Assembly: GCA_964229355.1 (NCBI GenBank)
Contig: CAXRDE010000020.1
Coordinates: forward strand, 1 to 43,103
Direction of reading: 5' to 3'
Source: CAXRDE01 sp964229355
GTDB taxonomy: Bacteria > Cyanobacteriota > Sericytochromatia > UBA7694
DNA length: 43,103 bases
Shown: positions 7,633 to 16,476 of the stretch, one piece after another
How the letters are laid out: every line of letters starts with the position of its first letter
Position numbering within the stretch: the first letter of the stretch is position 1
The notes under the pieces: model-generated
The model's input: the letters and a program-made list of their open reading frames with translations, nothing else
Told to the model about the DNA's origin: nothing
The model's database searches: none
Translations under genes and position numbers: made by a program

Positions 7633-9396
7633 TCAAGTCAGCGCGAGCTGATAAAACACCTGATGCTGCTGGTAGTTTAAGGCACGATCTGTCTTGATTT
7701 CAATTAAGGTGCTTTGTCCCTGTCGAGCCCGCTGTTGCGCCTGCGCTAAAGCGTCCTGAAAATCCTGGCGACTTGTGGGCTGAGCGTAGTGCAACTGAAA
7801 GAGCGCCGCCGCATGTTCAAAATACCAGGGGTGCGGGGTACCAAAGTATTGCTCGACGCGCTCGGGGTCGTCTACGCCCCCTTGCGGGTGAGAGACCGGT
7901 AAAAACGAAAAAATGCCGCCGCCCTGGTTGTTGAGTACCACCACAATCGCGCCGGCGGGCAGTTGTCGAAATGTGCCCAGGCTGTTGAGATCGTGGTACA
8001 GGGTTAAATCGCCGCAGAGCAATGCCGCAGGTTGGGCAGAACCGATAATGACGCCGCCCAGCATGGCCAGATTGCCATCGATTCCGCTGGTGCCTCGCGA
8101 CCCAATTAGCAGTGGAGCGCGTTCATCCAGTACGCTGTCAATATCTCGAATCGCCATGCTATTGCCTACAAACAAGGGGATGTCTAACATGTCCAGACAC
8201 CAGGCTGCCACACTGAGTTCACTCACTTCCGTATGCTGAGCCCAGGCCTGGATATGCTGGCGGGCCTGGTGCTGCAGGGGTTGTAAGGGCGCTACCTCTA
8301 CGTTCGCCTGAACCGTTCGCGGCGCAACGCCCTGCAGCAGCTGAAGGGCGAAGGCATCCGGTGCCTGTACCCGATGCTGATGCACCCGATAATTGGGGTC
8401 CTGAGGTCGCGGGTTTTGAGTGACCTGGATATATTGACACGGGCTAGAACTGGCCAGATACGTGTCTAAATACTGGAGTAAGGCCTTGGACACAAATCCC
8501 TGGCCCAGATGTAAAATAAACGCCGGTGCGAGGTCTTGCAGGGCATCTTTGAAGGCTTGCTGTCGCAAGAGCAAATCATAGGAAGAGATACCGTAAGGTG
8601 TTTCCGCCAGAAGGGCGCGCATATTGGATAGCGGATCTGCAAACGTGGGCCATTGCAGCGCGTTCGTCAGGGCCAACAGGGGGGCTTTGTCCATGGCTGG
8701 AGGCAAGCGTCCGATCAACAATAAACCTTTGTGCTGTTGCAGGGTTTTTAAATCCAGGGCAAAGGCTGGCGTTTCAGCGGCCAGGGTGTACTGGGTTTGG
8801 GGAAGGGTGAGTTGAGCCATGGCCGCCGCGTAAGCTTCAGTGGCGGCTTGTGCCGGGGCTGGGGTCAGCGGTTCGGCAAAGGGAAAATTGATGTGCACGG
8901 GACCTTTCACGGGGGCCTGAGCGCGAAACAGAGCCTGTTCAAGGCGAGACACCACAAAGCGGGGGGCTAAACGCTCCTGGGGCGTGGGCATTTCGACAAA
9001 TTCGCGCACGTAAGCGCCAAAAATATGCTGTTGTTGAATGGTTTGATTGGCACCACAGTCTCTGAGTTCTGGAGGCCGATCGCCGCTGAGGACGATCAGG
9101 GGGATCATGTCCTGAGAGGCCTCAATGACAGCGGGGTAATAATTGGCGACAGCGGTGCCCGAAGTGCAAATCAGGGCAGCTGCCCGCTGACTCCAGCGGG
9201 CGTAACCCAGGGCTTGAAAAGCCGCGCTGCGCTCATCGTGAATTACAAAACAGTGGGCCTGGGGGTGTTTGCTGGCCGCCAGGGTTAAGGGGGTGGAGCG
9301 GGAACCGGGGGAAATAAAAAAATGGTCAATTCCGTTGGCGATGAGGGTGTCTATGACCAGGCTGGCCCACAAGGTGTTGAAATTGCTAAGCATCAT
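7633..9396 (-). CDS. menD: 2-succinyl-5-enolpyruvyl-6-hydroxy-3-cyclohexene-1-carboxylate synthase
   Basis: 587 residues, close to the usual length. MenD uses thiamine diphosphate to join 2-oxoglutarate to isochorismate in menaquinone synthesis. The N-terminal signature ISPGSRSTPL, the catalytic Glu55 in HDERSAAF (same number as in E. coli MenD), LICTSGTAVANYYPAVIEA, LSGDRPPELRDCGANQTI and, late in the protein, a ThDP-binding GDLTLYHDLNSL (GDL...N type) are all visible. Two ATGs stand side by side at the start and neither has a clear ribosome site. The gene begins 22 bp after the 65-residue upstream ORF and may be coupled to it. No other men gene is in the window. Confidence 0.96.
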   Translation of the reverse strand: MMLSNFNTLWASLVIDTLIANGIDHFFISPGSRSTPLTLAASKHPQAHCFVIHDERSAAFQALGYARWSQRAAALICTSGTAVANYYPAVIEASQDMIPLIVLSGDRPPELRDCGANQTIQQQHIFGAYVREFVEMPTPQERLAPRFVVSRLEQALFRAQAPVKGPVHINFPFAEPLTPAPAQAATEAYAAAMAQLTLPQTQYTLAAETPAFALDLKTLQQHKGLLLIGRLPPAMDKAPLLALTNALQWPTFADPLSNMRALLAETPYGISSYDLLLRQQAFKDALQDLAPAFILHLGQGFVSKALLQYLDTYLASSSPCQYIQVTQNPRPQDPNYRVHQHRVQAPDAFALQLLQGVAPRTVQANVEVAPLQPLQHQARQHIQAWAQHTEVSELSVAAWCLDMLDIPLFVGNSMAIRDIDSVLDERAPLLIGSRGTSGIDGNLAMLGGVIIGSAQPAALLCGDLTLYHDLNSLGTFRQLPAGAIVVVLNNQGGGIFSFLPVSHPQGGVDDPERVEQYFGTPHPWYFEHAAALFQLHYAQPTSRQDFQDALAQAQQRARQGQSTLIEIKTDRALNYQQHQVFYQLALT

Positions 9397-9418
9397 GCGC
9401 TGTGAAAGGTGCTGAGCT

Positions 9419-9616
9419 TTAGTCGAGCTTGCGTTGTGCGTCAGCCTCGAGACGCATCAACACAGGCGATCGGGTGGGGTGTTCATGAAACCAACGGGCT
9501 CTCTCTTGTAGTGCCCGTAAAATCGGCGGAGGGCTTGCTGTAGACAGCATAAAGGAATGCGTGGATGTTGAAGGGGTAGATGCGGTATCGTCAGTGGAGC
9601 GATGAAACGAAGACAT
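9419..9616 (-). CDS. Small hypothetical protein upstream of menD
   Basis: 65 residues. The first half is low complexity (Ser, Thr, Pro), and the second half predicts as one amphipathic helix. It has its own ribosome site (AGGGA, about 9 bp before ATG) and an extended -10 (TGCTAGAGT) further up, and sits 22 bp before menD. I do not recognise it. Its Ser/Thr/Pro-rich beginning resembles the leaders of the larger unrecognised proteins in this window, but it is too short to say more. It could act mainly as a translated leader for menD. Confidence 0.6.
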   Translation of the reverse strand: MSSFHRSTDDTASTPSTSTHSFMLSTASPPPILRALQERARWFHEHPTRSPVLMRLEADAQRKLD

Positions 9617-9655
9617 AAATAAACATTCCCTGTAAGATTGTGCGATTTTAAGTTT

Positions 9656-9664
9656 ACTCTAGCA
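9656..9664 (-). promoter_or_regulatory. Extended -10 promoter for small ORF and menD
   Basis: Minus strand TGCTAGAGT, a TGn-extended -10 with no clear -35, about 40 bases before the ATG at 9616. It matches the TGC-TAnnnT pattern seen before the genes starting at 12144, 18917 and 23355. Confidence 0.5.
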
Positions 9665-9705
9665 CACAGGTTTTCTAAAAGTTGTGAGCGATCGCGCTAA
9701 CGGGT

Positions 9706-10680
9706 TTATTTTATGCTTAATATATCGCCCAGCCACATTTCGAGGGCCAGCTCTGGGCGCAAGCGACTGCTGCGGCTGCGGACTTGAAGGTCGAGCAAGT
9801 AGTTTAAACTGTGCTCCATGCGCTGTAAAGAAAGGTGCTGCCAGCGTTGAAGGTCCATTTTAACCACATAGGGGTTTAAGCCAAGAATTTTGGCAATTTC
9901 TGCCTGATTTTTGCCCTGAGCCTGATAAAACAAGGTACGGTGTAGACGCACCATCGATGTGCCCAGGGTCGATAAAATTTTATTGGGATTTTCTCTTAAC
10001 AGCAGGGTGTGAAAGTGAGAAAACGCATTTTGGTGATCTCTGCGGGCAATCATTTCCAACCACAAGAAAATGTCACTTTCGGTTTGAACCACCAGGGTTC
10101 GTACTGGTGCCAACGTGACCACTTTTTGTTTGAGATCAGGGCTTTCTAGATAGGTTAAGACCTTACTTAGGGCACTTTCTAACAGATGCTTGTCGGTGCC
10201 ACAGGCGTCGATTAAGTAATCCAGAGCATCAGGTTGAATACGCCATCCTTCAGCTTTGAGGTGTTCTTGCACCCAGGGACCCAGCAGCTTATGGGCGTTC
10301 CAACGCTTGATTTCTTCACAAGCGGTATGCTCAGCAAAGCCCAAAAGGGTTTTGAGGGCTTTGCGACGTTTATCGAGGCTTTCACTGCTCAAAATTAAAA
10401 CGTTTTCGGTGTCAAAACCCTCTGTTAAATGGGGATTCAGGGCTTCAGCCAGGGTAACCAGGCTCTCGGTATTGAGGTGAGCGTGAATGACCCGACGAGA
10501 GCCCCAGAAAGGGGGAGTAGCCCAGGCGTCAAAAATGACTGCGGTGTCAGCGGGTTGATCGTATTTTTCAAAGTTAAAATCAGCAAATTCAGGCTCCAAA
10601 TACCTGTCGACGCGCTTTTTAATGGCGTTATCTCGGCCATAGCTGTCTAAACCTGTAACCAGAAAAAGCTTGTCTTTCAC
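9706..10680 (-). CDS. holA: DNA polymerase III subunit delta
   Basis: 324 residues, the usual length for the clamp-loader delta subunit, which opens the beta clamp. The N-terminal FLVTGLDSYGRDNAI and the later DIFLWLEMIARRD, ENPNKILSTLGTSMVRLHR and C-terminal helical collar (SLNYLLDLQVRSR, LALEMWL) follow the HolA pattern; delta lacks a functional Walker motif, as here. The start is a GTG at 10680-10678 that overlaps the TGA of the diadenylate cyclase gene (GTGA), so the two are coupled. This pairing of a replication factor with c-di-AMP synthesis is probably just operon structure, though c-di-AMP is tied to DNA integrity in some bacteria. Confidence 0.9.
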   Translation of the reverse strand: MKDKLFLVTGLDSYGRDNAIKKRVDRYLEPEFADFNFEKYDQPADTAVIFDAWATPPFWGSRRVIHAHLNTESLVTLAEALNPHLTEGFDTENVLILSSESLDKRRKALKTLLGFAEHTACEEIKRWNAHKLLGPWVQEHLKAEGWRIQPDALDYLIDACGTDKHLLESALSKVLTYLESPDLKQKVVTLAPVRTLVVQTESDIFLWLEMIARRDHQNAFSHFHTLLLRENPNKILSTLGTSMVRLHRTLFYQAQGKNQAEIAKILGLNPYVVKMDLQRWQHLSLQRMEHSLNYLLDLQVRSRSSRLRPELALEMWLGDILSIK

Positions 10681-12002
10681 TTGAGTTTAATGACCTTAAC
10701 ATTGACCACCCGGGGGCTCACTTCTTTGAGCTGAACATTTTCGGGTACTGCGACCCCAACCGGCACAATTTGTTCGCTGGTATCGCGATTCTGGAGCTGT
10801 ACAAACACCTTGATCTCTTCCAGCGGAATCGACTTGAGGCGCTCAGAACGTCCTGAGAGGCGTAAGGTCACCTGAGAGGGATCCAGTTTCACCACCAGAT
10901 TGTCGGTATTGCCCTGAATGTCAATGGGCACCAACAGTTCTTTGTTTTGGGCTTCTAAATCCAGTTGCGGGGCTGGAGCAGTGCCCAGGCCCACGGCCAG
11001 CCCCCAAATAACTGCCATAAACACAGCAATAAAACGCAAGTTTAAAAAGATTTTATTGACACTGCGCTGGACAAGGTTAACCCACTGGGAGCGCGGTTTT
11101 GCAGGAGTCTTTTCGGCTTTGTCAGCAACACCGCTTTCTTTGTCGTTGTTTTCACGGGCGAACAGGGTGCGGGTGAAAATGTTTTCAGGGGTTTTACTTT
11201 CCACCTGAAACAGTTCCATGAGCTCGCGCTCCAGGTTCTCTTCGGTGAGATTGCGGTGGGTTTTGCCTTCTACAATGAGTGAGATACTGCCAGTTTCTTC
11301 AGAAACCACCAGGCTGGCCGCATCGGACTGTTCTGAAATACCCATGGCGGCCCGGTGACGCATGCCCCAGTAAGTGCCTGCGGGAGACTGCTTGTTTTCG
11401 GTTAAGGGCAGTTGTACAGCGGCGGCTACCAGGGTGCTCCCTCTGACAATAATGGCACCATCGTGCAGGGGAGTGCCTTCATAAAAGACGGTATGCATCA
11501 GGGCTTCAGAGAGTTCGGCGTTGAGGATTTTGCCCGATTCAATGTATTCGTTGAGACCAATGCGCCGTTCAATGACGATTAAGGCTCCAATTTTTTCCTG
11601 GGACAGGGCCTTGGCGGTGGACACCAAAATGCGAATGGTGCTAAAGAACTCTTGACCTTTGAGCAAACGATCGGTGGGAAACAGCGAAAAGCCGCGTCCC
11701 AGCTCAGACAGGGCACGGCGGAGTTCGGGCTGAAACAAAACGGGGATGGCCACAATAATCAGCGTGGCGGCGTTTTGCAGGACAGAGGTCAGAATTTTAA
11801 GTTCTAAGAAATTGTTGGCGATGAAGTACACCACCACCAGCAGCAAGAGACCGCGGATGAGGTAAACGGCACGGGTTTCTTTGATAAAAGAGAACACCTT
11901 GTACAAAACAAAAGACACGATAAAAACATCCAGCACGTCTTGCCAGCGCAAGCCTTGCCAGATCTGTTGTAGATAGCGTGAGAGTAATTCGACTGTGTCC
12001 AA
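10677..12002 (-). CDS. cdaA: Diadenylate cyclase fused to CdaR/YbbR-like domain
   Basis: 441 residues from a TTG start at 12002, chosen because GAGG lies 6 bp upstream and the next residues match known CdaA N-termini; the frame is open much further upstream, but that part is not protein-like and would run into xdhC. Residues about 22-95 hold three membrane helices, followed by FQPELRRALSELGRG. The DisA_N/DAC domain follows, with the catalytic DGA at 181-183 and RHR at 215-217. A charged linker (about 268-308) leads to a fourth membrane helix (about 322-341) and about 100 residues of beta-rich sequence with the pattern of a single YbbR/CdaR domain. CdaA makes c-di-AMP from two ATP and CdaR regulates it; in Firmicutes these are separate adjacent genes. 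Here both sit on one chain. Confidence 0.9.
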   Translation of the reverse strand: MDTVELLSRYLQQIWQGLRWQDVLDVFIVSFVLYKVFSFIKETRAVYLIRGLLLLVVVYFIANNFLELKILTSVLQNAATLIIVAIPVLFQPELRRALSELGRGFSLFPTDRLLKGQEFFSTIRILVSTAKALSQEKIGALIVIERRIGLNEYIESGKILNAELSEALMHTVFYEGTPLHDGAIIVRGSTLVAAAVQLPLTENKQSPAGTYWGMRHRAAMGISEQSDAASLVVSEETGSISLIVEGKTHRNLTEENLERELMELFQVESKTPENIFTRTLFARENNDKESGVADKAEKTPAKPRSQWVNLVQRSVNKIFLNLRFIAVFMAVIWGLAVGLGTAPAPQLDLEAQNKELLVPIDIQGNTDNLVVKLDPSQVTLRLSGRSERLKSIPLEEIKVFVQLQNRDTSEQIVPVGVAVPENVQLKEVSPRVVNVKVIKLK

Positions 12003-12108
12003 AGGATGCCTCAGGTGCAAAATATAGCTATTTTTAAACAACCTTATTTGAATTTTAACAAAAATGCGTTGCAAGCAACGGTCTATACCCTGAAAAAAGT
12101 TAAAAAAG

Positions 12109-12136
12109 TTGTGAGAATGTGAACATTTGCTACACT
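12109..12136 (+). promoter_or_regulatory. Promoter of the XdhC-like gene, probably leaderless
   Basis: TTGTGA (12109-12114), a 16-base spacer, then TACACT (12131-12136) preceded by TGC (extended -10). Transcription would be expected to start at about 12143, one base before the ATG at 12144. No ribosome site precedes that ATG. Confidence 0.6.
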
Positions 12137-12143
12137 GTAGGCT

Positions 12144-12953
12144 ATGCAAAGTTATTTTGAAACAATGGCCAGACTGGCGGCCCAGGAAACCCCCTGTGTG
12201 ACGGTTACGCTGGTACATGCGGTGGGTTCTGCTCCCCAGAATGTGGGCGCAAAAATGATTGTAGAGGCCCAGGGACGGGTGTGGGGAACCGTGGGGGGCG
12301 GCAAGGTGGAGAACCACTGTATTGCCCACAGCCAGGGTTTATTGTCCACAGCGCGGGAGCATGATCACCAGATCTGGAATTTGCAGCGGGATATTGGCAT
12401 GACCTGTGGTGGGGTGGCACATTTCTTTTTTGAAGTACACTTTAATCGACCCTGGACGCTTGCGGTGTTTGGGGCTGGCCATGTGTCACAGGCTCTGATT
12501 CCGTTGCTGGTCACCCTGCCCTGTCAGGTATTGTGTTTCGATACCCGTGCGGAGTGGATTGCGCGTTTGCCTCAGCACCCGCGATTACGTGCCCAGGTGG
12601 TGACAGATCTTGCAGAGCAAGTGTCCCAGCTTCCTGAAGACAGCTTTGTGATCAGCATGACCCACGGCCATGCCCATGATGTCCCCGTGCTCCATGCGGT
12701 GTTTTTAGCCCGGCAACACAACCGGCATGTTTTTCCTTATGTCGGGGTCATTGGCTCCAAAGCAAAAGCCGGTGCTATCCATCGGGATTTACGCAAGCAA
12801 GGGCACAGCAAAGAAGCCTTGCAGGCTTTGTGGTGTCCCATTGGCCTGCCCCTGGGAAGTAATCTGCCCGCTGAAATTGCTGTGAGCATTGCGGCGCAAG
12901 TCATACAAGAGCGAGACCGTTTGCGGACTTTATCGGGAGATGTGCTAGAATAA
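12144..12953 (+). CDS. XdhC/CoxI family protein
   Basis: 269 residues with the two usual parts: an N-terminal XdhC_CoxI domain (VTLVHAVGSAPQNVGAKMIV, GTVGGGKVENHC) and a C-terminal Rossmann domain (LAVFGAGHVSQALIPLL, FVISMTHGHAHD, YVGVIGSKAKA, CPIGLPLGSNLPAEIAVSI). XdhC binds molybdenum cofactor and delivers its sulfurated form to xanthine dehydrogenase-type enzymes. No molybdoenzyme gene is in the window, so the partner lies elsewhere or the role is different. The start has no ribosome site, and a strong -10 ends 7 bases before it. The gene is followed after 22 bp by a hybrid kinase with a pyrimidine-precursor-type sensor, suggesting a shared metabolic signal. Confidence 0.9.
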   Translation: MQSYFETMARLAAQETPCVTVTLVHAVGSAPQNVGAKMIVEAQGRVWGTVGGGKVENHCIAHSQGLLSTAREHDHQIWNLQRDIGMTCGGVAHFFFEVHFNRPWTLAVFGAGHVSQALIPLLVTLPCQVLCFDTRAEWIARLPQHPRLRAQVVTDLAEQVSQLPEDSFVISMTHGHAHDVPVLHAVFLARQHNRHVFPYVGVIGSKAKAGAIHRDLRKQGHSKEALQALWCPIGLPLGSNLPAEIAVSIAAQVIQERDRLRTLSGDVLE

Positions 12954-12975
12954 GGCGAAAGCGTGAGGTGAGCTG

Positions 12976-15603
12976 ATGTTTAGGCCCTTATTGCGATGGT
13001 TTGCTGTAGGTGTTTTTTTTTCAGTCGCAGGGTTCGGGCCTGCCCACGCGCAGTCTGAGCCCGTGCCGGTGGTGCTCCAGTTAAAATGGCATCACCAGTT
13101 TCAGTTTGCGGGCTATTATGTGGCCATCGAAAAGGGCTATTATCGTGAGGCGGGTTTAAAGGTCAGCCTCAAAGAAGCCGCGGTAGGCACCGATGTAGTG
13201 CAAGAAGTGGTCACCGGCCGCGCAGATTTTGGGGTGGGCACCTCTGAATTAATGATCAGCTATGCCAAAGGCTTGCCGGTGCTCATGGTGGCCCCCATTT
13301 TTCAACATTCTCCCCTGATGATGCTGGTGCGCGCAGATGCCGGGATTGATTCGGTGCATGATCTGCCCGGTAAGCAGGTCATGATAGAGCCGCAGTCGGC
13401 ACAGCTTCTCGCTTACCTTTTGAGTGAAGGCCTTCAGCTTGACACCTTACAATACCGGCCTCACAATTTTGAAATTGCGGATCTTATCGCCGGAAAAATC
13501 GCGGGCTTATCGGCTTATTTGAGCGATGAGCCTTTTTTATTAGAGCAAGCCAACATTCCTTACCGTATGTTTACCCCCCGCACCAACGGCATGGACTTTT
13601 ATGGGGACACTTTGTTTACTTCTCAGCAGTACGCTGCAGACTATCCAGAGCGGGTGAAAGCTTTTCGTGAGGCCAGTCTGAAGGGGTGGGAATACGCGCT
13701 GGCTCACCAGGAAGAAACCATTCGCCTGATTCAAAGTCAATACTCTCAGCGCCAGAATCTGGACCATTTGCGTTATGAGGCCAGACATACCTTCGAGATG
13801 ATTAGCCCTGACTTTGTGGAGGTGGGGTATAGCAATCCCGGACGGTGGAAATACATTCAAGAGGTGTACCAAAAATACAAGCTAATGCCTCAGAACGTTT
13901 CTTTAAAGGGATTTTTCTATACAGAGAAAAAAAAGACCCTGGTCTTGCCCCCCTGGGCCTATATCTTACTGGTGGCTTCGATCTTACTAACCAGTGCCCT
14001 CGCCTTGATTTTACTGCTATTTGCTTTTTTTAATCGTCAATTGCGCCAGGAAATTCAAGAGCGAGAAAAAGCAGAGCAAGCGCTGATTGCTTCGCGCAAT
14101 GCACTGACCCAGGCCAACATGGCCAAACGTGATTTTTTGGCACAAATGAGTCACGAAATTCGTACGCCCATGAATGGTCTGGTGAGTTTACTGTCCTTGT
14201 TAAAAAGTACAGATCTGTCATCGCAGGCACGGCATTATGTGGGGATTGCCAACCACAGTGCAGGGCTCTTGCTGAATCTGGTGGGCGACATTTTAGATTT
14301 TTCACGCATTGAAGCGGGCAAGCTAGAACTGGACCCTCAGCCCTTTGTCTTGCATGAGATGGTGGGCGAGGTGGTGAACACCCTGGCTTTGCCCGCCCAC
14401 GAAAAAGGCCTGACCTTACATGCTTTTTTGCCCTTGCCCCCTCCCCCGGCCCTGTGGGGCGACGCGGCCCGCATTCAACAGGTGTTATTTAATTTAATGG
14501 GGAATGCCATTAAATTTACAGAAACCGGCCATGTGCGGGTGGAAGTTACGCTACAGTCTGCGGCTCATCAGACTGCAATGCTTGAATTTCGGGTGTTTGA
14601 TACCGGTATTGGGATTGCGCCTGAGGCCATGCAAAAGTTGTTTGCGCCCTTTCAACAGCAAGATGCCAGCATTGGCCGGCGTTTTGGTGGGAGTGGACTC
14701 GGTCTGGCCATTGCCAGGCAATTGATGCATTTAATGGACGGCAGCCTCTGGTGCGAACCCCTGCCAGAAGGAGGAAGTTGCTTTGCTTTTCGCATGGCCC
14801 TCCCCTATGCCAGTGTGCAAGAGGCCGAGTCTCTACCCTCTCAGGTCTGGCCACAGGTGCCCAGACGTGTCGCCTTGTGCGGTTTTTCTTTCTGGGAAGC
14901 CGAAGCGTTGCGTCGTCTTTTGCTGAGTGCGGAGGCCGAAGTGGTGACGGTGGAAGACGTGTCGGCGCTGGCAAAGCTCCCGCCGGTGGAATATGGTGTG
15001 ATTCCTGCGGCGCGGGTGCAGGAACAAGCTCTGCCTGAGGGGGTTACCTGGGTGGTTATGGTGCCCCTGGGGACACCGTATATGCCTGAAAGCGATGCTG
15101 CACTACCGGGCTTGATACCCTGTACTTATCCGGTGGTGGGGGTGGAGTTTTTGCACTGCTTTTTAACGCCCACGTCCTCGGCAGTAAGCTCTGGTTCTTC
15201 GGTGCCTCCAGAAGCCGCGCAAAAACGCTATCAGGGCACCCTATTACTGGTCGAAGACAACCCAATTAATCAGGTGGTGGCCCGCGCGATTTTAGAAAAC
15301 CTTTCCAGGGATTTGGTGCTGTTGATCGCCCATCACGGTGAAGAGGCTTTGAGCCTACTGCAACAGCATCCTGAGGTTCAGTTGGTGTTGATGGATTTGC
15401 ATATGCCCGTTTTGAACGGCTTTGACACCTTAGAAAAAATACGACAGACGGAGGCCTGGAGACAGTTGCCCGTGGTCGCGGTGACCGCCCAGGCTTTAAA
15501 AGGCGATCGCGAACATTGTCTGGCGGTGGGCTTTAACGACTATCTGAGTAAACCTTTTTTACCGGAACATTTGGAACAGATGCTCAAGAACTATCTGCTT
15601 TAA
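12976..15603 (+). CDS. Hybrid histidine kinase with NMT1/THI5-type periplasmic sensor
   Basis: 875 residues. A signal peptide (1-25, ending AHA|QSE) is followed by an NMT1/THI5-like substrate-binding domain (about 30-300; LQLKWHHQFQFAGYYVAIEKGYY, typical of riboflavin and pyrimidine-precursor binding proteins). A membrane helix spans about 326-352. Then come a coiled linker, HisKA (FLAQMSHEIRTPMNG with phospho-acceptor His393) and HATPase_c (N box LMGNAIKFT near 507, G1 DTGIGIAP near 540, G2 GGSGLGLAIA near 572). A receiver-like stretch (about 630-720) has lost the acidic and Asp signature, and a complete receiver follows (about 755-875; VEDNPINQ, Asp807 in VLMDLHMP, Lys in SKPF). Ribosome site GAGGTGA. 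No output regulator or transporter is adjacent. Confidence 0.93.
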   Translation: MFRPLLRWFAVGVFFSVAGFGPAHAQSEPVPVVLQLKWHHQFQFAGYYVAIEKGYYREAGLKVSLKEAAVGTDVVQEVVTGRADFGVGTSELMISYAKGLPVLMVAPIFQHSPLMMLVRADAGIDSVHDLPGKQVMIEPQSAQLLAYLLSEGLQLDTLQYRPHNFEIADLIAGKIAGLSAYLSDEPFLLEQANIPYRMFTPRTNGMDFYGDTLFTSQQYAADYPERVKAFREASLKGWEYALAHQEETIRLIQSQYSQRQNLDHLRYEARHTFEMISPDFVEVGYSNPGRWKYIQEVYQKYKLMPQNVSLKGFFYTEKKKTLVLPPWAYILLVASILLTSALALILLLFAFFNRQLRQEIQEREKAEQALIASRNALTQANMAKRDFLAQMSHEIRTPMNGLVSLLSLLKSTDLSSQARHYVGIANHSAGLLLNLVGDILDFSRIEAGKLELDPQPFVLHEMVGEVVNTLALPAHEKGLTLHAFLPLPPPPALWGDAARIQQVLFNLMGNAIKFTETGHVRVEVTLQSAAHQTAMLEFRVFDTGIGIAPEAMQKLFAPFQQQDASIGRRFGGSGLGLAIARQLMHLMDGSLWCEPLPEGGSCFAFRMALPYASVQEAESLPSQVWPQVPRRVALCGFSFWEAEALRRLLLSAEAEVVTVEDVSALAKLPPVEYGVIPAARVQEQALPEGVTWVVMVPLGTPYMPESDAALPGLIPCTYPVVGVEFLHCFLTPTSSAVSSGSSVPPEAAQKRYQGTLLLVEDNPINQVVARAILENLSRDLVLLIAHHGEEALSLLQQHPEVQLVLMDLHMPVLNGFDTLEKIRQTEAWRQLPVVAVTAQALKGDREHCLAVGFNDYLSKPFLPEHLEQMLKNYLL

Positions 15604-15648
15604 CGGTACAATGCATACAATGATACCTTTGAAGAAAGAAAAGACAAC

Positions 15649-16476
15649 GTGCAAACTTTAGCCCACGGCCCTATTGAAAAAATGAAAACCCAGTTGAGCA
15701 ATACGGTTAACTATGCTTTACCCATTGGCGCGCAGCACTTAGATATGAATGCGCTGATTGGCAAAAACGTGCACCTGCAGTACACCCAAACCATTGCCTG
15801 TACTCACTGTGGTCGACACACCAAAAAAAGCTTTGCCCAGGGCTATTGTTACCCGTGTATGATGACGCTGGCCCAGTGCGATAGCTGCATTATGAGTCCT
15901 GAAAAATGCCATTTTGCTGCAGGCACCTGTCGCGAGCCCGAATGGGCTGAAACCCACTGCATGGTCGACCATATTGTTTATCTTTCCAATGCTTCGGGCC
16001 TCAAAGTGGGCATTACCCGGGGAACCCAGGTGCCCACCCGTTGGATTGATCAGGGTGCAGTTCAGGCGATTCCAGTCCTTAAAGTGGCCACCCGTCATCT
16101 GGCGGGATTGGCAGAGGTTTTGTTTAAAGCCCATGTCTCAGATCGTACGAGCTGGCAAAAAATGCTTAAAAATGAGGTGTCGCCCTTAGACTTGCCTGCG
16201 GAACGAGATCGTTTGCTGGATCTTTTAGCGCAGGATCTTAAAGATCTGGATCCCCACCAGGCGGGACTGGTGAACGTGGTGACTGACGCCGAAACCCTGC
16301 ACATACAATACCCCGTCACCGAATACCCCAAAAAAGTCAAATCTTTTAATTTAGACAAAGAACCTGAAGCACAAGGTACACTCATGGGTATTAAAGGGCA
16401 ATACCTTATTTTTGATACAGGAGTGATTAACTTGCGCAAATACACGGGTTATCATTTGGCGGTCTCTACCCTATGA
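15649..16476 (+). CDS. DUF2797 zinc-ribbon protein
   Basis: 275 residues. Cysteine pairs in CTHCGRH, CYPCMM and CDSCIM, plus single Cys in EKCHF, GTCREP and THCM, suggest bound zinc. They are followed by IVYLSNASGLKVGITR, a GIY-YIG-nuclease-like stretch that is typical of DUF2797. Function of the family is not established. The start is uncertain: I use GTG at 15649, preceded only by purine-rich sequence; the ATG at 15682 is an alternative, giving 264 residues. It lies 45 bp after the kinase gene, with possible -10 hexamers TACAAT in the gap. Its TGA overlaps the next ATG (ATGA), so the small L7/L12-like protein is coupled to it, and both may touch translation. Confidence 0.85.
   Translation: MQTLAHGPIEKMKTQLSNTVNYALPIGAQHLDMNALIGKNVHLQYTQTIACTHCGRHTKKSFAQGYCYPCMMTLAQCDSCIMSPEKCHFAAGTCREPEWAETHCMVDHIVYLSNASGLKVGITRGTQVPTRWIDQGAVQAIPVLKVATRHLAGLAEVLFKAHVSDRTSWQKMLKNEVSPLDLPAERDRLLDLLAQDLKDLDPHQAGLVNVVTDAETLHIQYPVTEYPKKVKSFNLDKEPEAQGTLMGIKGQYLIFDTGVINLRKYTGYHLAVSTL

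Noticed and set aside
9683..9705. Possible terminator hairpin after holA
   Set aside because: Stem of only four base pairs (AGCG/CGCT) and a weak T-run.
12003..12329. N-terminal extension of the diadenylate cyclase frame by 109 codons
   Set aside because: The extension reads antisense through xdhC and its promoter, has Cys/His-rich non-protein-like sequence, and a TTG with a good ribosome site starts the CdaA-like part.
9692..15512. GCGATCGC octamers resembling cyanobacterial HIP1 repeats
   Set aside because: Only two copies seen (near 9693 and 15505), about what chance predicts in 43 kb; not evidence of HIP1 enrichment.
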